Origin: Bacillota bacterium
GTDB lineage: Bacteria > Bacillota > Clostridia > Christensenellales > SZUA-584
Length of the DNA stretch: 47,904 nucleotides
Assembly (NCBI GenBank): GCA_023397655.1
Contig: JAEWTW010000002.1
Span: forward strand, 1 to 47,904
Direction of reading: 5' to 3'
Shown here: positions 1 through 8,854 of the stretch, piece by piece
How positions within the stretch are numbered: position 1 is the first letter of the stretch
Layout of the letters: each line of letters starts with the position of its first letter
Notes under the pieces: model-generated
What the model saw: only the letters and a program-made list of their open reading frames with translations
The model's database searches: none
What the model was told of the DNA's origin: nothing
Made by a program: the position numbers and the translations under genes

Positions 1-758
1 CCGGCAATATAAGGGCTGATACAGCCTGTTGCTTCTTTACAATCTCTGCCGCTTTTAAGAACAAATTATGATATCGATAATATATTTTTGATGCTTTTAT
101 TATATACGCATTTATTTAATTGTCAATGAATTTCTATGAGACAATAACATCAGGTTAGATTCCGTTGGGTCACTTTAACAGTTATAAAATACTAATGCCA
201 GATATTTTTTTACACATAGCAAAGGTGCTTTGATAATAGACATTGCGGAAAACAAATGAATTTATACTCTTTGGCCCGCGTTTTGACGAGTTTTATGGGT
301 AATGTCCAAATTTTTTTGCCACATCCCTTTCCTCATAATTAATAAAATAAAAGCCCATTCCTATCATGGTATTTCTCTGGCGAAGTTAACAAGGCAATAG
401 CTTTGCCAAAAAACAAATCCTTCATTTTCGATATAATACCGATAACTCTTTATATTATTTATTTAGGATAACACCACACAATTAGCTGTATATACTCAGG
501 AAATAATAGACTCCCTCTTATAGCGTATGCGTTGTTGAAAACCTGTTGGGCAGAGTGCTTTCTTCTTGAATCCGGCAAATTCTCCATCGTATTAAAAACG
601 TTATTTTTTATACTCTTAACACATAGCATTAAAAACATATTCATTTTATAAGGTTTATATTAATCTAACAGTATTCCCGTCAACTCCACCAAGGATCGTT
701 CTTCCATATTTTCACCTCAATCAACGCAATCACATTTCTTGTTTTCATGTATTTACAC
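1..758. other. AT-rich stretch without a convincing gene
   Basis: This end of the window is AT-rich and broken by stops in all frames. A 61-codon minus-strand frame at 459-644 has no clear ribosome binding site and no recognisable family. At 660-707 on the minus strand a start codon with a GAGGTG ribosome binding site opens a frame of only 15 codons (MEERSLVELTGILLD), which looks like the first codons of a gene whose remainder is gone. I see no RNA gene, repeat or strong promoter here. Together with the decayed genes further right it suggests an eroding end of the catabolic cluster. Confidence 0.4.
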
Positions 759-1913
759 CTAACAGTTTTTTAATAACATATCGAGTGCCAACCCATCTTG
801 ATAGATGTACTGGCGCCAATACTTTACGCTTTCTTTATATTGATTGATCGTGTCTTTATTGATTGATGCTGTTCCGGTGAAAGCTTCCAAGGTCAAAAAA
901 ATCTTGTCACACTTTTTCGGCATAGTACCTTCGTGCGGGTTTTGATAGCTTCCCATTATAGCTTCCAAAATCTTCTTTCCGTTTATTATGCCTTGATTAT
1001 TGTTATTTTTCGTAAAATGCTGATGAGACGAATGTAACCCGTTTGTTTGTTGCAAATGAACAATTGGCGAATAACAGCCCAATATACGCAACCACGAATA
1101 GCAGTCATAATCATTTTCATTGGCAAACATATGTGTACTATTTTCCATATGATCAAACAGTTCTTGCTTTTCAGCTTCATTGTTTAATATGGAATTGAAT
1201 ATCTCATATGCTTTTTTAGTCCCAAGCCACAAGCCTTCTACGTTCCTGTTATGGATTGCTTGTTCAATTACTTCGCGTTTTGGCATTAAAAACATAGTAT
1301 GATGATGTCCGACATCTTCAGTAAAATAGAAGTCGTATCCAGACCTTCTTTTAACCTCTCTCAATAGATCTATTGTATCACTTATCCGCCACGGAACTTG
1401 ATGCGGGCTATACATTTGTTCAATTCCTATTTTCCCACATCCTGTTAGACTGGCATAAGTATTTAGCTCAGCCAATCCACAATATAAAATATCCATATAT
1501 TTAGAATACAAGCTTTTGTCTTCAAGTACAGATTCAGAAAATGCATGTGCAAAGAATCCCAATCCGGCTTCCAGCTCACTGGCAGTCTGAATCAATGGTT
1601 TGAACCAATAGTCAACCATTCTGCGCCTAACCTCTGGGTCTGTATGTGTTAACCCAAGTGTACAGTATGTTCCATGTCCTGAATATAAGTTTTGGACCTT
1701 AACCCCAAATTCCTTTTCTGCTGCCCTTGTTTCAATCACCCATTTCTTTAGATAATCGCTGCCCATGTATAATGGGTCCAGTTCGGTATCTGCACTTGCT
1801 TCAATGTGATTTACGCCAATTTCTTTTATCACACCTGCCCACTCTTGCGGTTTTGTCCATCTCTTAAACGCAAAGCAATTATCAATGGCAAGGTATATTT
1901 TGGGATATTTCAT
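759..1913 (-). CDS. Xylose-isomerase-like TIM barrel protein (sugar phosphate isomerase/epimerase type)
   Basis: A 384-residue protein that reads like the AP endonuclease 2 / xylose isomerase-like TIM barrel superfamily, whose members isomerise or epimerise sugars and polyol derivatives in the cytoplasm with a divalent metal. Visible signs are the opening strand YLAIDNCFAF, HIEAS near residue 36, a conserved glutamate in IGIEQMYSPH near 165, and an acidic/histidine cluster EDVGHHH near 199-205, all plausible metal ligands. I chose ATG at 1913, preceded by GGGGGA; a TTG further upstream at 1952 has no good ribosome binding site. It is the last gene of the cluster, downstream of an alcohol dehydrogenase. 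Substrate unknown. Family call firm, reaction inferred. Confidence 0.8.
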   Translation of the reverse strand: MKYPKIYLAIDNCFAFKRWTKPQEWAGVIKEIGVNHIEASADTELDPLYMGSDYLKKWVIETRAAEKEFGVKVQNLYSGHGTYCTLGLTHTDPEVRRRMVDYWFKPLIQTASELEAGLGFFAHAFSESVLEDKSLYSKYMDILYCGLAELNTYASLTGCGKIGIEQMYSPHQVPWRISDTIDLLREVKRRSGYDFYFTEDVGHHHTMFLMPKREVIEQAIHNRNVEGLWLGTKKAYEIFNSILNNEAEKQELFDHMENSTHMFANENDYDCYSWLRILGCYSPIVHLQQTNGLHSSHQHFTKNNNNQGIINGKKILEAIMGSYQNPHEGTMPKKCDKIFLTLEAFTGTASINKDTINQYKESVKYWRQYIYQDGLALDMLLKNC

Positions 1914-1985
1914 GTTTCCCCCACATCGTTTCAACTCTTTTCTATGTTCCAATGACTTACATCAATTTTACTTCGAAACATTATC

Positions 1986-2103
1986 TTATAAACCCTTTTC
2001 TCCCATGTGCAGTGGTGGGCGGTATCCATCCACTACGTACCAACAATCCTTTCCATAAACGTCATTTGGTATTTTAATTCCTCCATTAAATCGCTTATTC
2101 TTT
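1986..2103 (-). pseudogene. Short coding remnant between two catabolic genes
   Basis: In the gap between the alcohol dehydrogenase and the TIM barrel gene, one minus-strand frame reads about 38 sensible codons (GGIKIPNDVYGKDCWY, then VVDGYRPPLHMGEKGL) and ends in TAA. There is no start codon with a ribosome binding site in that frame, and a stop lies just upstream. It looks like the C-terminal tail of a lost gene. I do not recognise the family. Confidence 0.3.
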
Positions 2104-2290
2104 CTTAGTTATCCAGTAATTAATATAGGGCTGTTAAATCAAGTCAGTAACCGGTATTATCCATTTTTATGGATTTTCCTTCTGCTTTTAAATAAATTAT
2201 TTAATATATATGGATATTTGGTTACAACCTTCCTTTGCACAAAGTAGGCATCAATACGCTTTGTGCAGAAGAAATACTTAAACATATCGA

Positions 2291-3457
2291 TTAATTACAC
2301 TCAACAACCACTTTCATGCTTTCTTCAGTCATACTTACGTCCATTGCTTTTTGATAATCATCAAGTTTAAATCTATGGCTGATATACTTACTCCACGGGA
2401 AATCTTTCTGATAACGCAGCATCATTTCCAGCGTTGGAACGTAGCCGGTTACTGCATGGTTATACATTCCAATAATGCGAATGTTCTTCGCACAAATCTG
2501 ATGAATGTTTACGCTTACATCACCAATATCCACAAAGTGGCCTAGTTCAAGATATATACCGCACTTGCGCAACATATCCAATCCTTCCGGAACTACGCTT
2601 GGAATTCCTGCGCATTCACAAACAACACTTGCGCCCTTTCCATTGGAAGCCTGTCTGACTATATCTAAACGTTCTTTTTTTGTGGTGTTTCCAACATTCA
2701 AACAAATGTCCGCTCCAAACGCTTTAGCGATTCCCAATTTGTAATCAGAAATATCAGTCACAATTATCGTACCTGCACCAAGCATTCTTGCTTTTATTAC
2801 GTGGCAAAGACCTAAAGGACCACAGCCCTGAATAACGATCGTACCTCCGAATTCTAAACCTTCTCCATCAAAGGCAAATAACTCTTTTGCCTTATCCAAC
2901 GAATAGGTGCATGCCATAACCTCGGTCATAACTGCAAGATCATCCGGCAAGCCTTCGGGAACTTTGTATAAGAACGTATTGGGATAAATATACATGTATT
3001 CAGCCATCGCTCCATTTAACCACGGATAATTTTCACATGAAAGGGTATTCCCATAACATTGCTTTCCTTTAGGATCATCACACCATGGATACCACGACGC
3101 GGTCCGGCAGTAATAGCAATGACCACAAACCAAATCAGGACAAAAGACCACTTTATCACCAGACTTAAGCTCGTTCCCGTAAAAATCAAGTAGTTTGCTC
3201 TTAGGCGCAACTTCTTCGATTATGCCAACGCCTTCATGACCCTGAATAAGCGGGTACGGAACAGTTACCTCGTTTTCGCATCCGGAATACTCTTTGTTTT
3301 CACCTTTGTAGGTATGTTTATCTGTACCGCAAATACCACACTCGATGCTTTTCATGATGCCCGCTCCGCTGCCTTGCACTAACTCAGGATACGGAAACTG
3401 TTTAATAGAAATCTTCCCCGGGCCCTCCACCACAGCTGCTTTTACTGTTCTTGTCAT
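2291..3457 (-). CDS. Zinc-dependent medium-chain alcohol dehydrogenase (with structural zinc lobe)
   Basis: A 388-residue medium-chain dehydrogenase (GroES-like fold plus Rossmann fold) expected to oxidise a secondary alcohol or polyol with NAD(P). The catalytic zinc region is seen as ECGICGTDKH (residues 39-48) and GHEGVG (73-78). The structural zinc loop has Cys at about 106, 111, 114 and 117 (FCPDLVCGHCYYC), and a nucleotide-binding QGCGPLGL lies in the second half. It is somewhat longer than the usual 340-350 residues because of extra loops around residues 55-65 and 120-145. ATG at 3457 follows a clear AAAGGAGGG. It lies between the M24-fold gene and a coding remnant. Substrate cannot be read from sequence. 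Confidence 0.88.
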   Translation of the reverse strand: MTRTVKAAVVEGPGKISIKQFPYPELVQGSGAGIMKSIECGICGTDKHTYKGENKEYSGCENEVTVPYPLIQGHEGVGIIEEVAPKSKLLDFYGNELKSGDKVVFCPDLVCGHCYYCRTASWYPWCDDPKGKQCYGNTLSCENYPWLNGAMAEYMYIYPNTFLYKVPEGLPDDLAVMTEVMACTYSLDKAKELFAFDGEGLEFGGTIVIQGCGPLGLCHVIKARMLGAGTIIVTDISDYKLGIAKAFGADICLNVGNTTKKERLDIVRQASNGKGASVVCECAGIPSVVPEGLDMLRKCGIYLELGHFVDIGDVSVNIHQICAKNIRIIGMYNHAVTGYVPTLEMMLRYQKDFPWSKYISHRFKLDDYQKAMDVSMTEESMKVVVECN

Positions 3458-3534
3458 TGTTCTACCCTCCTTTTACAATTACAAAATGGTTTTTATTCAG
3501 TTTTTCGAATGACTCTCAACATATTTGGCTAAAT

Positions 3535-4716
3535 TTAACGATCTATTTCTATTAATTCACGCCTATAGTCTGAAAATGATTCTGTTCCATTTTTCGTTAT
3601 CATAAATCCATCCTCGACCCGGATACCCACTTCATTTTCATCGTCTCCTAGATATAGGCAGGTGCAGAACGTCATGCCCTTTTTTAAATCGTAGGTTGAG
3701 TTTGATTCGATCCACGGATATTCACCCTCCATAAGACCTGTGCCATGGCATGGACCATAAAGTATATACTTATCACACCCAAGATTTTTTAAAGTCTCAT
3801 AATGCACTTCGCTTATTTTCTTTGCGGGTACGCCTTCTTTTGCGGTAGATAGGATCGCCTTCTGAACAGTTAGCGCGGCATTTATCATTTTTATCTGCTC
3901 ATCATTAGCTTTGCCCATTACGACAGGACGCCCCATCGTCGATGCATAGCCCTCATACCTTGCTGATAAACCGACCTGCACCATATCGCCTTTTTTTATC
4001 TCATGACCGCGCAAACGACTTATTGCTTGATTTGAGCCTTTGCCGGTTGCTACCCATGAGCAATATGCTTCGCCTTCGGCATTTTCATCATGGACAACTT
4101 TTATGGCTATCGCTTTGACTTGGTTTTCAGTCATCCCTACATGGATCCCATCAAAAACTGCCTTCATTGCTTTCTGCGCTATTCTATAGGCCTCTTTAAG
4201 GCATGCTATCTCGTTTTCAGATTTTATTGCACGCAATTCCGATACAAGATTATCAGCCTTTACGATTTCAATATGACCAAGCTTTTTAAGTGCGTCCTCC
4301 AGCACAGTATAAATTGTGTGAGTGATGAGATTAATACCTGCAATACCTATATTCTTTACAGCTTTACCATTTGTGACTTCCATTATGACATCATCAAATG
4401 TCTTTAACGAAACGCCAGGATAGTCTGGCTCTGAAGATTCTCTAAGCGCCAAAACTTTTCTTATCTTTGCAATTCTTGATCTGCTGGTAGCATAAGTCAA
4501 GCTCTCGGGACCAATGAGCAAAAATGGCTCGCCATCAGCAGGTATCAAAACTGCAGCGCTCTCAAAGCTCGGCCAATAATCACTATAATAGCGCACAAAC
4601 TGAGGCTCTGCTTCATTGCCATAACATAACAACAAATCAAGACCCTTCTCTCTCATCTTCTTCTGCGTGTTTAATACACGCTGCTTAAATTCTTCATTTG
4701 GAATAATCGGTTTCAT
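3535..4716 (-). CDS. M24-fold (creatinase/prolidase-like) protein with lost metal ligands
   Basis: A 393-residue protein with the two-domain layout of the M24 family: a creatinase-type N-terminal domain (about 10-150) and a pita-bread C-terminal domain (170-390). In metallopeptidases the metal is held by Asp-Asp-His-Glu-Glu. Here the first Asp region reads MVQVGLSARY (245-254), the second STMGR (259-263) where SD-x-TR is usual, and the EPG-type glutamate region reads FCTCLYL (350-356). Only the His of CHGTGL (324) and the Glu of RVED (368) remain. Like creatinase, it probably hydrolyses a C-N bond without metal, or has another role; it is unlikely to be an aminopeptidase. Start at ATG 4716 after AAGGAGG. 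Follows the hexokinase remnant. Confidence 0.82.
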   Translation of the reverse strand: MKPIIPNEEFKQRVLNTQKKMREKGLDLLLCYGNEAEPQFVRYYSDYWPSFESAAVLIPADGEPFLLIGPESLTYATSRSRIAKIRKVLALRESSEPDYPGVSLKTFDDVIMEVTNGKAVKNIGIAGINLITHTIYTVLEDALKKLGHIEIVKADNLVSELRAIKSENEIACLKEAYRIAQKAMKAVFDGIHVGMTENQVKAIAIKVVHDENAEGEAYCSWVATGKGSNQAISRLRGHEIKKGDMVQVGLSARYEGYASTMGRPVVMGKANDEQIKMINAALTVQKAILSTAKEGVPAKKISEVHYETLKNLGCDKYILYGPCHGTGLMEGEYPWIESNSTYDLKKGMTFCTCLYLGDDENEVGIRVEDGFMITKNGTESFSDYRRELIEIDR

Positions 4717-4910
4717 ATTTCCTCCTTATAAATAACGCTATTGCAGATTTGAAATAAATTCATTCCAGTTGTACCATCAGGATACATCAAAGCCTATCGG
4801 CTTTCTGAGTTCAAAGCGTATGTAGGCAAACGCTGAAGTACTTTTTTGCAGGATCTCCGACAGAAGTTTAGACTGGTCAAATATTTCTTTCCATTAGGGA
4901 ATCTTAACTG

Positions 4911-5400
4911 CTATTTGAATTCCATTATACCCAGTCTGGCCAGTGCTTCTTTGAGGTCTGCTCCCAGAAGCGACTCCTCAATACCCTTTATCAGTACTTA
5001 CTTTGTTAACACAACGACTTCCCCGCCAAGACAGGACGGATTCGTGTTTCAATTGCAAACGAAATCCCAACACTGTCGGCAGACGTGATGTAAGAATCGA
5101 TCAGTGTTGACAATGTTAAAAATTTATCCTTATCGATAGCTTCAGGCACACTGGGCATACTATATTTCGCAGATTTTTCACCAAAATGGTGCCATCTTCA
5201 TCCCGCCTCAAGCATGCTATGCGTAGATTCGTCCCTCCTATATCCGTCGCAATTACATTACGGTCTGGTTTTGACGATATTTAGCCGTTTACGTACATTG
5301 GCAACATTGCGACATAACTTTACAAGTTGCCAGCCCCTGTTTCATTTTCGTTTGCATATTCCATAAGGCAATTATCTAGGTCAATCGCTTTAGGATGCAT
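4911..5400 (-). pseudogene. Decayed hexokinase-family (sugar kinase) gene
   Basis: Minus-strand pieces in several frames line up as one broken protein. A start at 5400 (MHPKAIDLDNCLMEYANE) is followed by a frame change, then VIATDIGGTNLRIACL with the phosphate-binding DIGGTN motif (around 5221-5265), then a second frame with MPSVPEAIDKDKFLTLSTL and VGISFAIE, then KGIEESLLGADLKEALARLG ending in TAG at 4911. The order resembles clostridial hexokinase-like proteins of about 430 residues, of which only the N-terminal third survives. At least three frame disruptions and the missing C-terminal half make it non-functional. It implies the cluster once phosphorylated its own sugar. Confidence 0.65.
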
Positions 5401-5461
5401 ATCCGTTTCCCTTCATGAAGTATTCCGTAGTAATTCAACTGAGTATCTTTTTTACACAATT

Positions 5462-6505
5462 TTATCTGGTTACTGTAACCTTACGTAAATTTCGCGGGCA
5501 ATCGGGGTTCAATCCTTTAGCTAACGACAGCCCACATGCATATAACTGCGCCGCCACAGTAAAATAAATAGGTGACAGTATCTCCCAAGATGGTCGAGGC
5601 ACCTCAATTACGTTCTCGGCCATGTTCTTTATTGTTACGTCGTCTGTAAAAACCGTTACACTGGCCAGCATTCCTTTCAGTTTTTCCAGTAATCCAATGT
5701 ACTCAATTTGAAACGAACCTTTCCTGCAAAACAGAAAGCAATGTGTTCCCTCATCCACCAGGGATATCGGCCCGTGCATAAAATCCGCCAGCGAAAACGC
5801 ATGAGATCTGACATAGGCGCACTCCTGCATTTTAAGGGCACTCTCCAGTGCGGTACAGTAATCATATCCGCGCGACAGCGTAAAACAGCTCTCCATTTGC
5901 CTGTGTTTCTCCGCCAAGTTGAACAACTCGTCCTTCAGCCCAATGCATACCCGAAGATCATCGGCAAACAGTTGCACATCCAAGATTAATCCGCTCTCGG
6001 GCGATAATAACATCAACAGTCCTGCCAGCAACAGTAATTCCGCAGTAAAAGTCTTCGTCGCCGCTACGCTGAGTTCCGGCCCCACACCACAGTCCAGATG
6101 GTATTTTGCCTCGTATGCCAATGCAGAGACGGGATTGTTTGTGATTGCCACCGTTACCGCGCCATTCCGATTGCCATCAGCGATCACGCCAAGAACGTCC
6201 GCCGCCTCACCGGACTGCGATATGCCGATTACTAGCGCTCCTTTTGCCCGATACGGCGTGCTGTACGCCGTGGATACGGAGGGCGCCGCTAGCACAACCG
6301 GTATGCCGGTTGCAACCTCCATAACATACTTGCCGAATACGGCTGCATTGTCCGATGTGCCGCGGGCAGCCATTATGGCAAACGGAACTGGCCTACTTTT
6401 AAGCTCATGAGCAATGCAGTTCAGAACTGCCTCATTTTTTTGTAATATTCCCGGCAGAACCTGTGCCTGCTCAAGTATCTCTTTCTCCATATGCGTTGTC
6501 AACAT
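5462..6505 (-). CDS. SIS-domain sugar-phosphate isomerase / deglycase (GlmS isomerase-like, no glutaminase)
   Basis: A 347-residue protein with two SIS domains, the fold that binds phosphosugars. ARGTSDNA (about 47-54) and SQSGE (96-100) are the phosphate-binding loops of the first SIS domain, and the second SIS domain follows from about 190. It lacks the N-terminal glutaminase domain of GlmS, so it belongs with stand-alone isomerases such as AgaS or FrlB-type deglycases, which release or rearrange an amino group on sugar-6-phosphates. I prefer the ATG at 6505, preceded by AAGGCGAG, over the ATG at 6520, which has no ribosome binding site. It lies just downstream of the second alcohol dehydrogenase. 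Amino sugar versus glycated amino acid as substrate cannot be decided. Confidence 0.8.
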   Translation of the reverse strand: MLTTHMEKEILEQAQVLPGILQKNEAVLNCIAHELKSRPVPFAIMAARGTSDNAAVFGKYVMEVATGIPVVLAAPSVSTAYSTPYRAKGALVIGISQSGEAADVLGVIADGNRNGAVTVAITNNPVSALAYEAKYHLDCGVGPELSVAATKTFTAELLLLAGLLMLLSPESGLILDVQLFADDLRVCIGLKDELFNLAEKHRQMESCFTLSRGYDYCTALESALKMQECAYVRSHAFSLADFMHGPISLVDEGTHCFLFCRKGSFQIEYIGLLEKLKGMLASVTVFTDDVTIKNMAENVIEVPRPSWEILSPIYFTVAAQLYACGLSLAKGLNPDCPRNLRKVTVTR

Positions 6506-6551
6506 TAACTCGCCTTTCATGTTGCAAGTCTGATCGCGTCAATTAGCACAT

Positions 6552-7565
6552 TTATACCCAGTCAGTACCGTTGGGATATATCAACGCTTTAACATCCTGG
6601 CCCGATCGCAAGTTTTCAAAGGCTGTCTCCCATTCCTCAATAGAGTAGCGGCTGGTGATCATGGATTGAAAGTCGATACAGCCCCTATACAGCAAGTCGA
6701 TCGCCTTCTCCCACGTTTCCGAGCCGTTCCAGCTCCATCCGCCCGATAGATCAAGCTGCCCCATCGACACCTTGTCAAAGTTCAGCGTGATAGGTTTTCC
6801 CCACATCGCGATTAGTGCAATGCGGCCCCGACCACCGCGGCCTTCCTTTGCCGGTCTGGCCACGTCAATCGCCAGCTGCGTACCCTCCTGCGTGCCCGCG
6901 CAGTCGGCCACAAACTCTGCACCGCCATCCGACAGCCGCAGAATCTCCTCCGCTGGGTCGTCTTCCGAAATGAAAATGTAATCCGCGCCCACCTTTTTGC
7001 CGATCTCCAGCCGCTTTGTGTCACTGCGGCGGCCTACCAGCGCCACCGCACGCGCGCCTCTGATTTTGGCGAACTGTACTGCCAGTATGCCCATGGGTCC
7101 CGGCCCGATCACCACCACAAAGTCGCCGGCATTGATGGTATTGCGCTCCTGCAGGCAATGCAGCATACCGCCCACAACCGGCTCCACCAGCGCCGCAGCG
7201 TCCAGTGGCATGTCCGGTGGGCAAACATGCACCACGCATTCGGGTATGCGCATGTAATTGGCGTATGATCCGTCCAGATTGATACCCAGCCATCCGCCCG
7301 GCGCTTCAATGTCCGATACGATCTTATCACCCACCTTAACGGACGTGACGTTTTTGCCCACCTCCACCACCACGCCCGAATACTCGTGACCAATAGTCAC
7401 AGGCGCGGTGTAGAAATGCGTATCCGCCTGAATGTTGATGTCGCTGCCACACACGCCGGCTGCCCACACCTTCATCAGAACGTCATCATCACCGATCTTT
7501 GGAACAGGCACCTCCACCAGCTTGATATGCCCCACGCCCTTTTCCAGCTTTCTGACTGCCTTCAT
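6552..7565 (-). CDS. Zinc-type medium-chain dehydrogenase lacking the structural zinc site
   Basis: A 337-residue sorbitol/threonine-dehydrogenase-like protein. The catalytic zinc region is present (AGVCGSDINI near 34-43 and GHEYSG near 61-66). The four-cysteine structural loop normally found near residues 90-110 is replaced by SDIEAPGGWLGINLDG, so only one zinc is expected. A Rossmann VIGPGPMGIL lies near 168-177. The frame can be extended 28 codons upstream, but ATG 7565 sits 6 bases after AAAGGAGGTC and the extension would overlap the lipoyl gene. It probably oxidises a polyol or related alcohol made available by the neighbouring enzymes. Specific substrate unknown. Confidence 0.87.
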   Translation of the reverse strand: MKAVRKLEKGVGHIKLVEVPVPKIGDDDVLMKVWAAGVCGSDINIQADTHFYTAPVTIGHEYSGVVVEVGKNVTSVKVGDKIVSDIEAPGGWLGINLDGSYANYMRIPECVVHVCPPDMPLDAAALVEPVVGGMLHCLQERNTINAGDFVVVIGPGPMGILAVQFAKIRGARAVALVGRRSDTKRLEIGKKVGADYIFISEDDPAEEILRLSDGGAEFVADCAGTQEGTQLAIDVARPAKEGRGGRGRIALIAMWGKPITLNFDKVSMGQLDLSGGWSWNGSETWEKAIDLLYRGCIDFQSMITSRYSIEEWETAFENLRSGQDVKALIYPNGTDWV

Positions 7566-7587
7566 GATATGACCTCCTTTTACAGGC

Positions 7588-7842
7588 TCAGCCGACAGGC
7601 TCGCCTGGCTGCCCAACAATGGCCAGCGGCTCCAGTATGTCTCTCTCATCGCCTTCAGCGGCCAGTATTTTCAGCAGATACCCATCGATGGGCGCTTCCA
7701 CTTCGTTTGTGATTTTATCAGTCTCAATTTCAACGATGGGTTCCCCCTTGGATACGGAATCCCCTTCTTTTTTCATCCATTTGACGACTGTCCCCGAAAC
7801 CATGCTAGATCCCAGCTTCGGCATTGTTATCTTCTCAGCCAT
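7588..7842 (-). CDS. Free-standing lipoyl (biotinyl/lipoyl attachment) domain protein
   Basis: An 84-residue protein consisting only of a lipoyl domain: MPKLGSSMVSGTVVKW at the start, the lipoylation site ETDKITNE with Lys43 at the hairpin tip, and a closing strand near APIDGYLL. In 2-oxoacid and acetoin dehydrogenases this domain is normally the N-terminus of the E2 acyltransferase. Here there is no peripheral-subunit-binding or catalytic domain, and the stop codon is followed by the next gene. The start at 7842 has GGGGAGG. It lies directly after E1 beta, so it should accept the acyl or reducing group from that E1. The acyltransferase must come from elsewhere or be unnecessary. Confidence 0.88.
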   Translation of the reverse strand: MAEKITMPKLGSSMVSGTVVKWMKKEGDSVSKGEPIVEIETDKITNEVEAPIDGYLLKILAAEGDERDILEPLAIVGQPGEPVG

Positions 7843-7854
7843 GATATCCTCCCC

Positions 7855-8832
7855 TTACTTCATCATTTTTTGTACTGTCTCTACGATTTGCTCCACGCTG
7901 GGCAGCACATATTCGGACAGTGCCAGACCGAACGGTATCGGCGAATCCTTGGAACCGATGCGCTCGACGGGGCATTTCAGATCATGGAAGCCGCGCTGCG
8001 CCACCAACGCCGCCACCTCCGATGCTACGCTGCACGTGAGCCACGTCTCCTGCAACGCCAGCAGACGGCCCGTCTTTTTAACCGACGCCAGTATTGTATC
8101 GGCGTCCATCGGCTTGATCGTCTGCAGATCCACGATCTCCACGCTGATACCGCTTTCTTCCAATGTTTTGGCAGCCTTCTGCGCAAATTCCACCATATAC
8201 GAATAAGTCACAATGGTTGCGTCAGTTCCCTCTCTGACCACCGCAGCCTGCCCGAGCGGCAGCGTAAAGTCGGGGTCCTCAGGTACCTCGCCCTTCTTCG
8301 CATACAATCGCTTGTGCTCAAGGAATATCACCGGATTGTTGTCGCGTATCGCGGACTTGAGCAGCCCCTTCGCCGCCCTCGGATTGGACGGCAGCACCAC
8401 CTTGAGTCCGGGTATCAGTGCGAACCACGACTCAAACATATGAGAATGGTGCTGTGCTTCACATGTATAGGCACCGCAGGGCGCGCGCAGCACCATCGGT
8501 ACCGTCAGCTTGCCGCCAAACTGATGCCGCATGTTAGCCGCTTGATTGACCAGCTGGTCGCTGGCGATCGTGATCCAGTCATTGAACTCCAGCTCCACGA
8601 TGGGCCGAAGACCTGTGATAGCCGCGCCCACGCCCATACCGGTATAACCCGCCTCGGATATGGGCATGTCGATCACGCGCTCCGGCCCAAACTCGTCATA
8701 CAGGCCGAGGCTGGCTCCAAACGCACCACCGTAAGCGCCGACGTCCAGACCCCACAGATATACATTATTATCACGACGCATCTCTTCGGCCATCGCCAGA
8801 GAAATGCTCTTGGACATTGACATAACACTCAT
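7855..8832 (-). CDS. 2-oxoacid/acetoin dehydrogenase E1 component, beta subunit
   Basis: A 325-residue protein of the transketolase-like pyrimidine-binding family: E1 beta of pyruvate, branched-chain 2-oxoacid or acetoin dehydrogenase complexes. Visible signs are ISEAGYTGMGVGAAITGLRP (thiamine pyrimidine-binding region, about 65-85), AQHHSHMFESWF, GLKVVLPSNPRAAKGLL, and the C-terminal transketolase domain with VDLQTIKPMD. It pairs with the alpha subunit encoded just upstream. I start it at ATG 8832, which follows GGAGGGGTG; the longer frame to 8862 overlaps the alpha gene. Which 2-oxoacid or ketol is used is not visible, and acoB-like and pdhB-like roles cannot be told apart. Confidence 0.9.
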   Translation of the reverse strand: MSVMSMSKSISLAMAEEMRRDNNVYLWGLDVGAYGGAFGASLGLYDEFGPERVIDMPISEAGYTGMGVGAAITGLRPIVELEFNDWITIASDQLVNQAANMRHQFGGKLTVPMVLRAPCGAYTCEAQHHSHMFESWFALIPGLKVVLPSNPRAAKGLLKSAIRDNNPVIFLEHKRLYAKKGEVPEDPDFTLPLGQAAVVREGTDATIVTYSYMVEFAQKAAKTLEESGISVEIVDLQTIKPMDADTILASVKKTGRLLALQETWLTCSVASEVAALVAQRGFHDLKCPVERIGSKDSPIPFGLALSEYVLPSVEQIVETVQKMMK

Positions 8833-8854
8833 TTGATCACCCCTCCGTATTCCA

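Noticed and set aside
459..644. A 61-codon minus-strand frame
   Set aside because: AT-rich region, weak start signals, no recognisable family.
7870..8820. A 316-codon plus-strand frame
   Set aside because: Exact shadow of the E1 beta gene.
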